Notes: generated by a model not told the origin, from the sequence alone. A DNA stretch of 64,000 bases from Bacteroidales bacterium (GCA_003557765.1 PWNO01000069.1:8602-72601), one strand, 5' to 3'. Positions 1 to 8,827 are shown, counted from the first letter of the stretch. Numbers and translations: made by a program.

Positions 1-1579
1 GATACCCATCTGCATTACTCAAAAAGTAGATGCTTTGCTGATCGGGAGCAAAAATCGGGTTGATGTTTTCTGCTCCGGGGAAAGCATCAAGCACGGTGAT
101 TGGCCTTTCCGGATGTTTCAGGTCCATAATGGCCAGGTTCATGCGCATGTTCAGTTTGTCATCAGCCTGAGCCGACTGTGGCCTGTCGGTGGCAAAAGCA
201 AGGTGGCGTCCGTCTGGCGAGAAAGCAGCATGGATGTAAGAGTATCTGTCATTCGTCAACGGGGTGACCTCCTTGCTTGACAAGTTAAAGCGAAACAAGT
301 TGGGCCGCCCATCCACCAGTCCGTTAAAGACGATATACTCTCCGTCGGGCGACCAGGTGGGGTTGTTGAAAGCAGGCACCCCAGGAATTTTGATTTCCTG
401 TGTCCTTCTTGGTCTGTTCACATCTACAATCACCAGCTGGTTACGCCCCCTTTTAACAGCCACGTGGGCAAACCGGTCTCCGTCGGGAGACCATGTCCCC
501 CTGGACTCAAAGAAATTGTAACCATCAATATCTCCCATGCGGGTGGCGCTCGATAATTTACTTACCACTTCACCGGTTTCTGCATCGGCCAGGAACAGGT
601 CAATGGAGAGGAGGTCGCGTTCGGAGAAGAAACCGATTTTTGAACCGTCCGGACTGACTGCCGGGGCAATGTTGATGGAGCCGGAGTTTTCAGGTGTCAC
701 CAGAGGTTTCCCGACGGGCACGTGTCTTGCACTATCCTCCATCAAAGGGCCATAATGGGTTTCCATGGAAGATTTCCACATGTTTGACACGCTACGGTGA
801 CTCAGGCCAACAACCCTTTCAAACGCCCGTTCATAACCAAATTTGGCCGTTTCCGAAAACATTGGCGTGATCAGTGAATCTCCCCAGGCACGTCCGAAAA
901 AGGATAAGAAGGCATGTCCAAACCGATAGGGATTATAGGAATAGTCACGGGTCATTTCTTGCAAGGTGGGGAAGTCATCCTGATGTATGGCGTCCCGCAT
1001 GACCATAGCCGTATGCGTATCCACGCTGCCGAGCGACATATACTCGGCCATGCCTTCCACCCACCAGAGGGGCAGGTTTCGGATGGAGTTCAGACCAAGT
1101 GAATCCTTTAAAAACATTTGCCGGAACTGAAAGACGTGGACCAATTCGTGACCGATCACGTGGTCGGTTTGTGCATTGGTTTCCAGGATGGGCATCACCA
1201 CACGATTTTTTAGTGCTTCTGTTACACCGAGTGTGCCCACGCCAATCATGCCGCTGATGGCCGTGGTCTGCTGAAAGTCCGGGTGGTTAGCATAGATCAG
1301 GATGGGATTGCGGGTCTCAAAAGTATCCTTGAATATCTTCTGATGCCGTTCATACCACTTTTCGTGGGCATTGGCCACGAAGGTCGGTATGGAATCGTCT
1401 TCAAAATAATGATAAATGTCGAAATGCGGGCTTTGAAACATCTCAAAATCAAAGCGCTGATAGCTGGGCCTGTTTCGTCCGAAATATTGCCCAGAGACCA
1501 TGGAGGGCACAACCAGCAACACAAGCATCAAAACAAGCGCCCCATGCCTGGCAAAATCCTTTGTTCCAAAATACTTCAT
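1..1579 (-). CDS. Secreted peptidase-MA-like protein with TolB/WD40-type beta-propeller repeats (partial)
   Basis: The gene runs off the left edge, so only about 526 N-terminal residues are visible. It starts at the ATG whose complement is at 1577-1579; the first 30 residues form a signal peptide with a hydrophobic core ending near VSG, so the product is exported. Around residues 144-148 is HELVH, a gluzincin-type HExxH zinc motif, followed by WWVEGMAEY, whose glutamate is the likely third ligand, as in the peptidase MA family. After about residue 270 come repeated blocks such as SPDGSKIGF, SPDGDRFAH, SPDGEYIVF and SPDGRHLAF, the PD40 repeats of TolB-like propellers. The combination of peptidase-MA domain and propeller is common in Bacteroidota. 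The substrate is unknown. It is divergent from the trp operon. Confidence 0.85.
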   Translation of the reverse strand, partial: MKYFGTKDFARHGALVLMLVLLVVPSMVSGQYFGRNRPSYQRFDFEMFQSPHFDIYHYFEDDSIPTFVANAHEKWYERHQKIFKDTFETRNPILIYANHPDFQQTTAISGMIGVGTLGVTEALKNRVVMPILETNAQTDHVIGHELVHVFQFRQMFLKDSLGLNSIRNLPLWWVEGMAEYMSLGSVDTHTAMVMRDAIHQDDFPTLQEMTRDYSYNPYRFGHAFLSFFGRAWGDSLITPMFSETAKFGYERAFERVVGLSHRSVSNMWKSSMETHYGPLMEDSARHVPVGKPLVTPENSGSINIAPAVSPDGSKIGFFSERDLLSIDLFLADAETGEVVSKLSSATRMGDIDGYNFFESRGTWSPDGDRFAHVAVKRGRNQLVIVDVNRPRRTQEIKIPGVPAFNNPTWSPDGEYIVFNGLVDGRPNLFRFNLSSKEVTPLTNDRYSYIHAAFSPDGRHLAFATDRPQSAQADDKLNMRMNLAIMDLKHPERPITVLDAFPGAENINPIFAPDQQSIYFLSNADGY

Positions 1580-1888
1580 ATGCGTTATTTTACATTATAC
1601 GATGACCGTATTTAGCTATCCCTACAAAACAAAAACCGTTCCAAACTAACGATTTACCTAAATCCAACAGCCCGCAATACTATATTGTTCGTAACCCAAT
1701 GATCAAAAGTACAAAATCCATATACAGCCTCCACATTTCCTTCATATCACCTGCTTCTAATCCATGTGTTCAAAACACATTGCTCTCATTGCGCACGAAG
1801 AGCGTTTTTGCAAATATCATTTTATATACATTTTTGTATGCGTTGATTTTGTGGGACTTAAAAAAAACCGATAAAAAAAATCAACTTT
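1580..1888. other. AT-rich divergent intergenic region upstream of the trp leader
   Basis: This stretch separates the divergent propeller gene from the trp transcription unit. It is AT-rich, with A and T runs near 1855-1900, and encodes nothing convincing: the short open frame at 1699-1902 has no recognisable start signal or protein character. It must contain the promoter of the minus-strand gene, but I see no clear pair of promoter boxes for it. Confidence 0.5.
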
Positions 1889-1923
1889 TTGTTTTTTTAT
1901 AAGGAAAATACTGCTTAATATTG
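1889..1923 (+). promoter_or_regulatory. Candidate trp operon promoter
   Basis: A Bacteroidota-like -7 box TAATATTG (1916-1923; one mismatch to TAnnTTTG) lies 21 nt upstream of the leader-peptide ATG. A TTG at 1889-1891 could be the -33 box, but the spacer is 24 nt, slightly longer than the usual 17-23. Transcription would start near 1929, giving a short 5' end before the leader peptide. Confidence 0.35.
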
Positions 1924-1944
1924 CATCCGGAGAACAAAACAATC

Positions 1945-2028
1945 ATGAAAAAATCGAATCACATATCTTTTTGCTGGTGGTGGCCCGTCCTAACCGTTTC
2001 GTGTGTTGAGCACCACGGCCCTATCTGA
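1945..2028 (+). CDS. trpL: trp operon leader peptide with three consecutive Trp codons
   Basis: A 27-residue open frame begins MKKSNHISFCWWWP and ends at TGA 2026-2028. Three TGG codons in a row occupy 1975-1983. Trp is the rarest residue, so WWW in a 27-aa frame directly upstream of trpE is very unlikely by chance. The peptide has no other expected function: its translation senses charged tRNA-Trp. The sequence before the ATG (AGAACAAAAC) is only weakly like a ribosome binding site, as usual in Bacteroidota. It is followed after 36 nt by the terminator at 2065-2098, then by trpE at 2116. It is too short to be found by ordinary gene callers. Confidence 0.88.
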   Translation: MKKSNHISFCWWWPVLTVSCVEHHGPI

Positions 2029-2064
2029 TGTGTGTACAATAAAATCTGATTTAATTACGCCCAC

Positions 2065-2098
2065 AGGCCTGCTTGACACCCAAGCAGGCTTTTTTTTT
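2065..2098 (+). terminator. Rho-independent terminator of the trp attenuator
   Basis: The arms GCCTGCTTG (2067-2075) and CAAGCAGGC (2081-2089) are perfectly complementary with a 5-nt loop, and an A-U and a G-U pair extend the base. Nine T follow at 2090-2098. It lies 17 nt before the trpE start, so it can only act as an attenuator. Confidence 0.92.
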
Positions 2099-2115
2099 AA
2101 ACAAACAGGAAAAAA

Positions 2116-3516
2116 ATGTTTCAGATTAAAACAACCCATATCCCCGGCGACACCCATACTCCTGTGGGTGTCTATCTTAGGTTACGCGATGTTTTTCCTC
2201 AATGTCTGCTGCTTGAATGCTCCGATTACAGCTCGCGACAGAATGCCTTCTCTTACATTTGCATTAAACCCATTGCAGGCATCACGACCACACAAAAGCA
2301 ATATGAGGTCAGAAGACCTGATGGGAGTTCTGAAGCACATCCATGCCATGACCTTTTGAAGCTTCCGGACATCGTGGATGACTTTATGGATACTTTGCCA
2401 AAGCCCCCGGTGGAAGATAACAGAATCATGCCGGGTGTTTTCGGTTATACCTCTTATGATGCGGTAAATGGATTTGATAATGTAGACATTAAGCGTCCAC
2501 TGTTGGAGGACAACAATTCCATTCCATTGTTAAGGTATGATCTTTACCAGATAGTAATCGCATTCAATCATTTTGACAGCCTGATCAGCATTACAGAGAT
2601 AATGCCGGAGGGAGAAGATTCTATCAGCGATGATGTAATTTCTATCATATCCAATCGAAACAATACTTTTTTCCCTTTCAGGATTGCGGGTGATGAAAGG
2701 GTACGGACTTCCGATGCGGACTTCAGACAGCAGGTAAAAAAGGGCATACAGTCTTGTGCAAGGGGTGATGTCATTCAAATCGTCTTATCCAGGCAATATG
2801 AACAGGACTTTGCGGGTGATGAATTTAATGTCTATCGGGCTTTGCGTTCGATTAATCCATCACCGTATTTGTTTTATTTCGACTATCTGGATTTCAAGCT
2901 TTTTGGCTCGTCCCCCGAGGCGCAGCTACAGGTGGGCAATGGCAAGGCCACCATTAATCCTATCGCTGGTACGGTAATTAGAACAGGTGATCCTGGAAAC
3001 GACCAACGGTTGATTGAAAAACTTTTAGGAGACCCCAAGGAAAATTCGGAGCATGCCATGCTGGTGGACCTGGCCCGGAATGATCTCAGCCGGCATGCCC
3101 ATAATGTGAAGGTTGACAGTTACCGTGAAGTGCACACCTATTCTCATCTGATACATTTGGTGTCAACCGTGACCGGAACACTGAATGCAAAGTCACGACT
3201 CTATCGCCTTTTTGCCGACAGTTTCCCTGCAGGGACTCTTTCTGGAGCACCGAAGCACAAGGCCATTCAACTGATAGACAAATATGAGAGAAAGAGCCGG
3301 GGGTTTTATGGCGGAGCCATTGGAATCATGGGGTTTGATCACTCCTTGAATCATGCGATTATGATACGCTCGCTTATGAGCAAAAATGGAACACTTTATT
3401 ATCAGGCAGGTGCCGGAGTAGTGATAGATTCCAGCCCGGAAGGAGAACTCAATGAAGTAAATGGAAAAGTTTCAGCACTTCGCAAAGCCATCATGCGGGC
3501 AGGTGCCAATACCTGA
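2116..3516 (+). CDS. trpE: Anthranilate synthase component I
   Basis: The 466-aa product converts chorismate to anthranilate with ammonia supplied by TrpG, the first committed step of tryptophan synthesis in the cytoplasm. The C-terminal chorismate-binding domain (about 190-460) holds the hallmark PAGTLSGAPK near residues 371-380 and the conserved GAIG and QAGAGVV segments. The N-terminal LLECSDYSS (about 31-39) corresponds to the LLES region that binds tryptophan for feedback inhibition in this family, so the enzyme is probably feedback regulated; it is TrpE rather than PabB given the operon. The ATG at 2116 follows AGGAAAAAA, a fair ribosome binding site. It is the first structural gene after the attenuator; trpG follows after 118 nt. 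Confidence 0.97.
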   Translation: MFQIKTTHIPGDTHTPVGVYLRLRDVFPQCLLLECSDYSSRQNAFSYICIKPIAGITTTQKQYEVRRPDGSSEAHPCHDLLKLPDIVDDFMDTLPKPPVEDNRIMPGVFGYTSYDAVNGFDNVDIKRPLLEDNNSIPLLRYDLYQIVIAFNHFDSLISITEIMPEGEDSISDDVISIISNRNNTFFPFRIAGDERVRTSDADFRQQVKKGIQSCARGDVIQIVLSRQYEQDFAGDEFNVYRALRSINPSPYLFYFDYLDFKLFGSSPEAQLQVGNGKATINPIAGTVIRTGDPGNDQRLIEKLLGDPKENSEHAMLVDLARNDLSRHAHNVKVDSYREVHTYSHLIHLVSTVTGTLNAKSRLYRLFADSFPAGTLSGAPKHKAIQLIDKYERKSRGFYGGAIGIMGFDHSLNHAIMIRSLMSKNGTLYYQAGAGVVIDSSPEGELNEVNGKVSALRKAIMRAGANT

Positions 3517-3634
3517 TATTTTTCAAGATTGGCCTGCCATGCCCGGATGATTACTGTTGAGCATGACCGGCGTCACGGCAAAAGAAGGCCTGAAAACGAA
3601 AGCAATCAACACACAACAAAACGTTTTTTACCAT

Positions 3635-4210
3635 ATGGCGAAAATATTGATTTTAGACAATTACGACTCTTTTACCTATAACCTGGTGCATTACGTGCAG
3701 GAGTTTGGCAGCCATGACATCGAAGTGTATCGAAACGACCAGATAGGCCTGGATGTCATAGATAAATATCATGGGATCATTCTTTCTCCCGGACCAGGAG
3801 TGCCTTCAGAGGCGGGATTGCTGCCGGACATAATTAAAAAGTATTACAAAAGCAAACGAATTCTGGGTGTTTGCCTTGGACAGCAAGCTATAGGAGAGGT
3901 TTTTTCAGGCAAGCTGACCAACCTCACCAGGGTTTTTCATGGTGTCGCGACGCCAATCGATATTTTTCAACCTGCCCATTATCTTTTTGATGGGATACCA
4001 GAAAAGCCACAGGTTGGAAGATACCACTCATGGGTTGTTGACCCGGACAGCATTCCGGATTGTCTGAAAGCAGAGGCTGTAGATGAAAACGGGCAAATCA
4101 TGGCTTTGGCACACCGCGATTATGATGTCTGCGGTGTGCAATTCCATCCTGAATCCATTCTCACACCTAATGGCAAGGATATGGTTTTTAACTGGTTAAA
4201 AAGGTTTTAG
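3635..4210 (+). CDS. trpG: Anthranilate synthase component II, glutamine amidotransferase
   Basis: A class I glutamine amidotransferase of 191 aa that releases ammonia for TrpE. It begins MAKILILDNYDSFTYNL, the typical TrpG/PabA opening. The oxyanion segment SPGPGVPSEAG is near residue 50, the nucleophile Cys80 sits in GVCLGQQ, and His171 and Glu173 lie in FHPES, completing the triad. The open frame extends upstream to 3557, but the extra 26 residues do not resemble the family, and the ATG at 3635 fits the family length. It is not fused to trpE. In some bacteria the same subunit also serves folate synthesis with PabB; no pabB is visible here. Confidence 0.96.
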   Translation: MAKILILDNYDSFTYNLVHYVQEFGSHDIEVYRNDQIGLDVIDKYHGIILSPGPGVPSEAGLLPDIIKKYYKSKRILGVCLGQQAIGEVFSGKLTNLTRVFHGVATPIDIFQPAHYLFDGIPEKPQVGRYHSWVVDPDSIPDCLKAEAVDENGQIMALAHRDYDVCGVQFHPESILTPNGKDMVFNWLKRF

Positions 4211-4334
4211 TTTTAACATTTTAACCTATGTGTATCACCTGGCATTGGCTGTATGCTTGAATGATTGCCATTTTGTATCGGTCAGATCATGAAACGAAGG
4301 CCACGCAGACGATGTCCAAAGTAAAACCTGAAAA

Positions 4335-5327
4335 ATGAAATTCATTCTTAATAAACTTCTGGAGTCCCTTACACTCGAGCGCCGGGAAGCATATGAGCTG
4401 ATGCATGGCATAGCTGCCGGACAACTGAACGAAGCCAGGATGGCAGCTGTATTAACTGCCTTAATCATGCGCAGCATTAGCCTGGATGAACTGCTGGGCT
4501 TTCGCGAAGCGCTATTGGAGCTTGCCATAAAACCACAGCTAAACAATGGCGATGCCATAGACTTATGTGGCACAGGAGGGGATGGCAAAAACACCTTTAA
4601 TATCTCTACCTTGTCTTCCTTTGTGGTTGCTGGTGCTGGAATACCAGTAGCCAAGCATGGCAATTATGGCGTGTCTTCCACTTCCGGGTCCTCCAATGTA
4701 ATGGAGCATCTGGGCTACAGATTCTCCAATGATGCCGACAAGCTTAAAAGGGAATTAGAAAAAACCGGCATATGCTTTATGCATGCGCCCCTATTTCATC
4801 CGGCCCTGAAAGCCGTCGGGGGTGTCAGGCGGCAATTGGGAATGAAAAGCTTTTTTAACATCCTGGGGCCATTGGTCAATCCGGCCATGCCAAATTATCA
4901 GTCCAGCGGGGTTTTTAACCTGGAAACAGGACGCATCTATAGTTACCTGTTACAGCGTGAAGAAAAGGAATTCAGGGTGGTGCACAGCCTCGATGGTTAT
5001 GACGAGGTCAGTCTGACTGCCCATACGAGAATATTTTCACCAAAGGGAGAGTACCTGTTAAAAGCTGCGGATTTCAGCATGCAAGCACTGATGCCACATG
5101 AACTTTATGGAGGCGAAAGCGTGGAGGATGCCGCAGCTATATTTCTGAAAGTATTGCAAGGTGAAGCCACAAAAGCTCAAAAAAATGCTGTGGTGGCCAA
5201 CGCCGCCCTGGCCATCCATTGTTACAGAAAAAGCATCGATCTGCAAGATGCCGTGGAAGAGGCCACCGAGTCCCTGGCTTCAAAAAAAGCCTTACAAAAA
5301 CTACATGAACTGATCAAATTGCAATAA
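4335..5327 (+). CDS. trpD: Anthranilate phosphoribosyltransferase
   Basis: The 330-aa enzyme transfers the phosphoribosyl group of PRPP to anthranilate. The PRPP-binding signature GTGGDGKNTFNIST begins near residue 79, followed by KHGNYGVSS and SGSSNVMEHLG, all typical of the family, and FFNILGPLVNP around 175-185. The N-terminal alpha-helical bundle is intact and the length is normal. It starts 124 nt after trpG; the gap holds nothing recognisable. It ends 4 nt before trpC, indicating coupled expression. Confidence 0.97.
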   Translation: MKFILNKLLESLTLERREAYELMHGIAAGQLNEARMAAVLTALIMRSISLDELLGFREALLELAIKPQLNNGDAIDLCGTGGDGKNTFNISTLSSFVVAGAGIPVAKHGNYGVSSTSGSSNVMEHLGYRFSNDADKLKRELEKTGICFMHAPLFHPALKAVGGVRRQLGMKSFFNILGPLVNPAMPNYQSSGVFNLETGRIYSYLLQREEKEFRVVHSLDGYDEVSLTAHTRIFSPKGEYLLKAADFSMQALMPHELYGGESVEDAAAIFLKVLQGEATKAQKNAVVANAALAIHCYRKSIDLQDAVEEATESLASKKALQKLHELIKLQ

Positions 5328-5331
5328 AAAA

Positions 5332-6117
5332 ATGAACATACTGGAAGAGATCCTTGCCTGGAAAAGAAAAGAGGTCAGCGAAAACAAAGCGCTTTATCCA
5401 ATAAAGCTTCTGGAGAGAAGCCCCTATTTTACAGCAAAACCCGTGTCGCTCAGGCACTATCTTTCCCGGGAAGACCTGTCGGGCATCATCGCTGAATTCA
5501 AAAGGCAATCACCATCTAAAGGGATGATCAACGAATACGCAACCCCGGCTGAGGTTTGCCTGGAATATGTGCAGGCCGGGGCTTCAGCACTGTCAGTAAT
5601 TACCGACAACAAATACTTTGGGGGCAGCAACCAGGATTTAGTAACTGCGCGCAAAAACAACTATTGCCCAATCCTGAGGAAAGACTTTATGCTGGATGAA
5701 TACCAGCTCATAGAAGCAAGAAGCATAGGTGCTGATGTGGTATTGCTCATCGCCGAAATCCTTACAGCCAAAGAGCTAAAAAGGCTTTCTGCATTAGCAA
5801 AGGAGCTGCAAATGGAGGTGTTGTTTGAAGTACACGAACGAGCAAGCCTTGACAAACTGCCGCCTGAGGCTGACCTGGTGGGCGTCAACAACCGCAACCT
5901 TAAAAGTTTTGAAGTGGATGTGGCAAACAGTTTTAAACTTGCGGAATGCCTGCCCAATGATGCTACCCGCGTGACGGAAAGCGGGATTGCAACCCCCCGC
6001 ATCGCACAACAACTAAAAAAGGCAGGATTCTCGGGCTTGCTCATGGGCGAGCGCTTTATGCGTGAAGCCAACCCGGGAAAAGCCTGCAGGCTTTTTATCA
6101 GCAGGCTTAAAAATTAA
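5332..6117 (+). CDS. trpC: Indole-3-glycerol phosphate synthase
   Basis: The 261-aa TIM-barrel enzyme closes the indole ring, turning carboxyphenylaminodeoxyribulose phosphate into indole-3-glycerol phosphate with loss of CO2. Visible family motifs are EFKRQSPSKG (about 56-65), LRKDFMLDEYQ (about 120-130), FEVHE, GVNNRNLKSFEVD (from about 183) and TESGI (about 215). It is a single-function enzyme, not fused to TrpF as in enterobacteria. It starts 4 nt after the trpD stop codon and is followed by a 110-nt gap before trpF. Confidence 0.97.
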   Translation: MNILEEILAWKRKEVSENKALYPIKLLERSPYFTAKPVSLRHYLSREDLSGIIAEFKRQSPSKGMINEYATPAEVCLEYVQAGASALSVITDNKYFGGSNQDLVTARKNNYCPILRKDFMLDEYQLIEARSIGADVVLLIAEILTAKELKRLSALAKELQMEVLFEVHERASLDKLPPEADLVGVNNRNLKSFEVDVANSFKLAECLPNDATRVTESGIATPRIAQQLKKAGFSGLLMGERFMREANPGKACRLFISRLKN

Positions 6118-6227
6118 GCATTTGTTGACTGCGAAGCACATGAATAAGACAGCTCATGGTGTTGATGCAAAACTGACCAGAAGTGATACGTTGGCAAATG
6201 ATGAGTATGAACAGAAAAGGATACGGC

Positions 6228-6890
6228 ATGCAAAGGAAAAATAAAACATACAGACTTAAAGTATGTGGGATGCGTGAAGCAGATAACATCCTGGAGGTTG
6301 CCAATATGCGGCCTGATTTTATGGGATTTATATTTCACGAAACCTCACCAAGAGACGTAAGCCATTTAGCAGACATGCTGCCATTGAAACAAATCCCTGA
6401 AAGCATCAAAAAAGTCCTGGTGGTTGTAAATAAGCCTTTGGCGCATGTGTTGCAACTGCTTGAAAATTATGACTTTGACCTTGTGCAGTTGCATGGTGCG
6501 GAAAGCCCGGAATACTGCATGTTGATGCGTGAAAAAGTCCCCGTCATAAAAGTTTTTCCCGTTTGGGATGCCTTACCAGCCGATTTATCACTTTATGATG
6601 GTGTTTGTGATTACTTTCTCTTTGACAGCAAAGGAGATAAGGCCGGCGGCAATGGGATTGCCTTTCCCCATGAAATCCTGAAAACCTATGCCTCAGAAAA
6701 ACCTTTTTTTCTAAGTGGCGGGCTTACATCTGCACATGCATCGCTGATCCCGCATTTGCAGCTGCCCCGGCTATACGGCATGGATATCAACAGCAGGTTT
6801 GAGACCCGGCCCGGATTGAAAGACCCCAAGCTGGTAAAACATTTTAAAGACAAACTCGACAAGCCTTATGTACAATATAGCGAACAATAA
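6228..6890 (+). CDS. trpF: Phosphoribosylanthranilate isomerase
   Basis: A TIM-barrel isomerase of about 220 aa that catalyses the Amadori rearrangement of N-(5-phosphoribosyl)anthranilate. KVCGM near residue 11 carries the catalytic Cys, VQLHGAE follows near residue 85, and FLSGGL and GMDINSRFE form the phosphate-binding and acid region. An upstream ATG at 6183 would add 15 unconserved residues; the ATG at 6228, preceded by AAAAGG, gives the typical N-terminus. The last 23 nt overlap the trpB start, implying translational coupling. Confidence 0.95.
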   Translation: MQRKNKTYRLKVCGMREADNILEVANMRPDFMGFIFHETSPRDVSHLADMLPLKQIPESIKKVLVVVNKPLAHVLQLLENYDFDLVQLHGAESPEYCMLMREKVPVIKVFPVWDALPADLSLYDGVCDYFLFDSKGDKAGGNGIAFPHEILKTYASEKPFFLSGGLTSAHASLIPHLQLPRLYGMDINSRFETRPGLKDPKLVKHFKDKLDKPYVQYSEQ

Positions 6891-8079
6891 TGGGTATTAT
6901 GGCGCTTTTGGCGGAGCATACATTCCTGAAATGCTTTATCCCAATATAGAAGAGCTTCGCAGTCAATATTTGAAAATCCTGGAAAGCCCGGGTTTTCAAA
7001 GAGATTTTTATGCATTGCTTAAAGATTATGTAGGACGCCCCACTCCTTTATTTTATTCAGAAAATCTCTCTTCAGCACTTAAGGCCCGGGTCTATATCAA
7101 GCGGGAAGACCTATGCCATACCGGTGCCCACAAGCTTAACAATGTAGTAGGGCAGGCCCTGATGGCTAAACACATGAAAAAGCAGCAGGTTATAGCAGAA
7201 ACGGGGGCAGGACAGCATGGGGTGGCGGCTGCAACCGTCTGTGCATTGCTTAAAATTCCCTGTACTGTTTTTATGGGAAGTAAAGACATGACCCGCCAGC
7301 AGCCAAATGTGCTGCGAATGAAAATGCTTGGCGCCCGGGTTATCCCTGTTGAATCGGGCAGCAAAAGCCTCAAGGATGCCACCAATGAAGCCATTCGTCA
7401 CTGGATTAATCACCCTGAGGATACGTACTACCTCATTGGATCCACCATAGGGCCTCATCCTTATCCTGACCTGGTGGCACGCTTGCAATCAGTCATCAGT
7501 GAGGAGATTGCTTCTCAGCTCATGAAAAAAGAAAACAAGGAAGCGCCCGATTATGTGTTTGCCTGCACCGGTGGCGGCAGCAATGCAGCAGGAGCCTTCT
7601 TTCACTTCATTGGCAATGAAACGACACGTCTGATTGGCGCAGAAGCAGCAGGAGAAGGAATCGGTTCAACACACACAGCCGCCACCATTCTTACAGGCAG
7701 ACCGGGCATTATTCATGGATGCAAAACCCTGTTAATGCAAACCCCGGACGGACAAGTAGAAGAGGCACATTCTGTTTCAGCCGGTCTTGATTATCCGGGC
7801 ATCGGGCCCATGCATGCAAATCTGCATATCACAGGAATGGCCAAATATCTTGCTGTCACTGACAGCGAAGCACTGGATGCTGCCCTGAGATTCAGCCAGT
7901 GTGATGGAATTATCCCGGCCCTGGAGTCAGCTCATGCCATAGCTGCCATGTACAAAACCCCCTTTCAGGATACCGATGTGGTGGTACTTTGCCTCAGTGG
8001 AAGAGGAGATAAAGACCTGGAAACGTATCAAAAACATTTTTTAACACATGAACGCACTGCAAAAACTTCTGAAGTATAA
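6868..8079 (+). CDS. trpB: Tryptophan synthase beta chain
   Basis: The PLP enzyme of 403 aa condenses indole with serine to give tryptophan. The Schiff-base lysine is Lys89 in HTGAHKLNN; AETGAGQHG (about 110-118) holds the catalytic Glu; the phosphate-binding TGGGSNAAG lies near 234; and the C-terminal CLSGRGDKD closes the active site. It opens with the typical GAFGGAYIPE. It is the standard TrpB1 type that partners TrpA, not the longer TrpB2. It overlaps trpF by 23 nt and trpA by 32 nt, an unusually long overlap that would favour coupled, stoichiometric synthesis of the alpha and beta subunits. Confidence 0.98.
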   Translation: MYNIANNNGYYGAFGGAYIPEMLYPNIEELRSQYLKILESPGFQRDFYALLKDYVGRPTPLFYSENLSSALKARVYIKREDLCHTGAHKLNNVVGQALMAKHMKKQQVIAETGAGQHGVAAATVCALLKIPCTVFMGSKDMTRQQPNVLRMKMLGARVIPVESGSKSLKDATNEAIRHWINHPEDTYYLIGSTIGPHPYPDLVARLQSVISEEIASQLMKKENKEAPDYVFACTGGGSNAAGAFFHFIGNETTRLIGAEAAGEGIGSTHTAATILTGRPGIIHGCKTLLMQTPDGQVEEAHSVSAGLDYPGIGPMHANLHITGMAKYLAVTDSEALDAALRFSQCDGIIPALESAHAIAAMYKTPFQDTDVVVLCLSGRGDKDLETYQKHFLTHERTAKTSEV

Positions 8080-8827
8080 AAGGCAGAACCTCTTGTCTTT
8101 GTTTTTTACGGCCGGTTTTCCAAAACTGGATGACACAGTGTCCATAATCAAAGCAGCCGAAAGCAAAGGAATAGACTTCCTGGAAGTGGGGATGCCTTAC
8201 TCTGATCCGCTGGCCGATGGACCTGTTATACAGCAAAGCAGCATGGCTGCCATCAAAAATGGCATGACCATCCCGCTCCTGATGAAGCAGCTTAAGAAAA
8301 TACAGGTTGATGCCAACATCCCGCTTTTGCTTATGGGCTATCTTAATCCAGTGATTCAGTATGGCGTGGAGCGTTTCCTGGATGATGCGGCCGAAAGAGG
8401 CATCTCCGGCCTAATTTTACCCGATCTGCCACTAACCGAATACCAAAGAGCATATCAACCCTTGTTTGAAGAAAGACAAATCAGCCCGGTATTTTTGATT
8501 ACCCCGCAAACATCCGACGAAAGGGCAAGGCTTATGGATAGCCATTCCAATGCATTTATCTATGTAGTAAGCACTGCTGCCACCACTGGAAAGCAAAAGA
8601 TTTTTGGGCCTGAACAGGAAGCTTACTTTGACAGAATCTGCTCCCTGAACTTAAAAAACCCCCTGATAGCAGGCTTTGGAATCTCCAACGCAGAAAACCT
8701 GCAAAAAGCCTGGAAACATTTTAGCGGCGGGATCTGTGGTTCAGCTTTTCTTAAAAAACTAGCCTTGCATGACACGGTGGAAAGTGCTTTGGACGCCTTG
8801 CTGGCAGAACTGTTAATGGTCGATTAA
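8048..8827 (+). CDS. trpA: Tryptophan synthase alpha chain
   Basis: This 259-aa TIM-barrel subunit cleaves indole-3-glycerol phosphate into indole and glyceraldehyde 3-phosphate and channels indole to TrpB. The catalytic Glu near residue 45 lies in FLEVGMPYSDP, and the Asp near 57 in LADGP. LPDLP, STAATTG and GFGISN are further family blocks. It is the last gene of the operon; a stem-loop without a T-run lies about 55 nt downstream. Confidence 0.97.
   Translation: MNALQKLLKYKRQNLLSLFFTAGFPKLDDTVSIIKAAESKGIDFLEVGMPYSDPLADGPVIQQSSMAAIKNGMTIPLLMKQLKKIQVDANIPLLLMGYLNPVIQYGVERFLDDAAERGISGLILPDLPLTEYQRAYQPLFEERQISPVFLITPQTSDERARLMDSHSNAFIYVVSTAATTGKQKIFGPEQEAYFDRICSLNLKNPLIAGFGISNAENLQKAWKHFSGGICGSAFLKKLALHDTVESALDALLAELLMVD

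Larger units (their letters stand above)
1929..2098 (+). promoter_or_regulatory. trp operon attenuator (ribosome-mediated)
   Basis: Three mutually exclusive pairings can be drawn. Region 1 (1977-1982, inside the Trp codons) pairs with 2011-2016 over 6 bp. Region 2 (2003-2012) pairs with 2070-2079 over 10 bp including two G-U pairs, and 2017-2020 adds four more with 2066-2069; this antiterminator consumes the entire 5' arm of the terminator. Regions 3 and 4 form the terminator at 2065-2091. A ribosome stalled on the three Trp codons (1975-1983) would cover region 1 and leave region 2 free, favouring antitermination. A ribosome reaching the stop codon at 2026-2028 would cover most of region 2, favouring termination. 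This is the logic of the enterobacterial trp attenuator. Pairings were found by eye; no folding energies were calculated. Confidence 0.85.

Noticed and set aside
2003..2359. 118-codon plus frame overlapping the attenuator and trpE start
   Set aside because: It is out of frame with trpE and has no family resemblance; the leader peptide and the trpE start explain the region.
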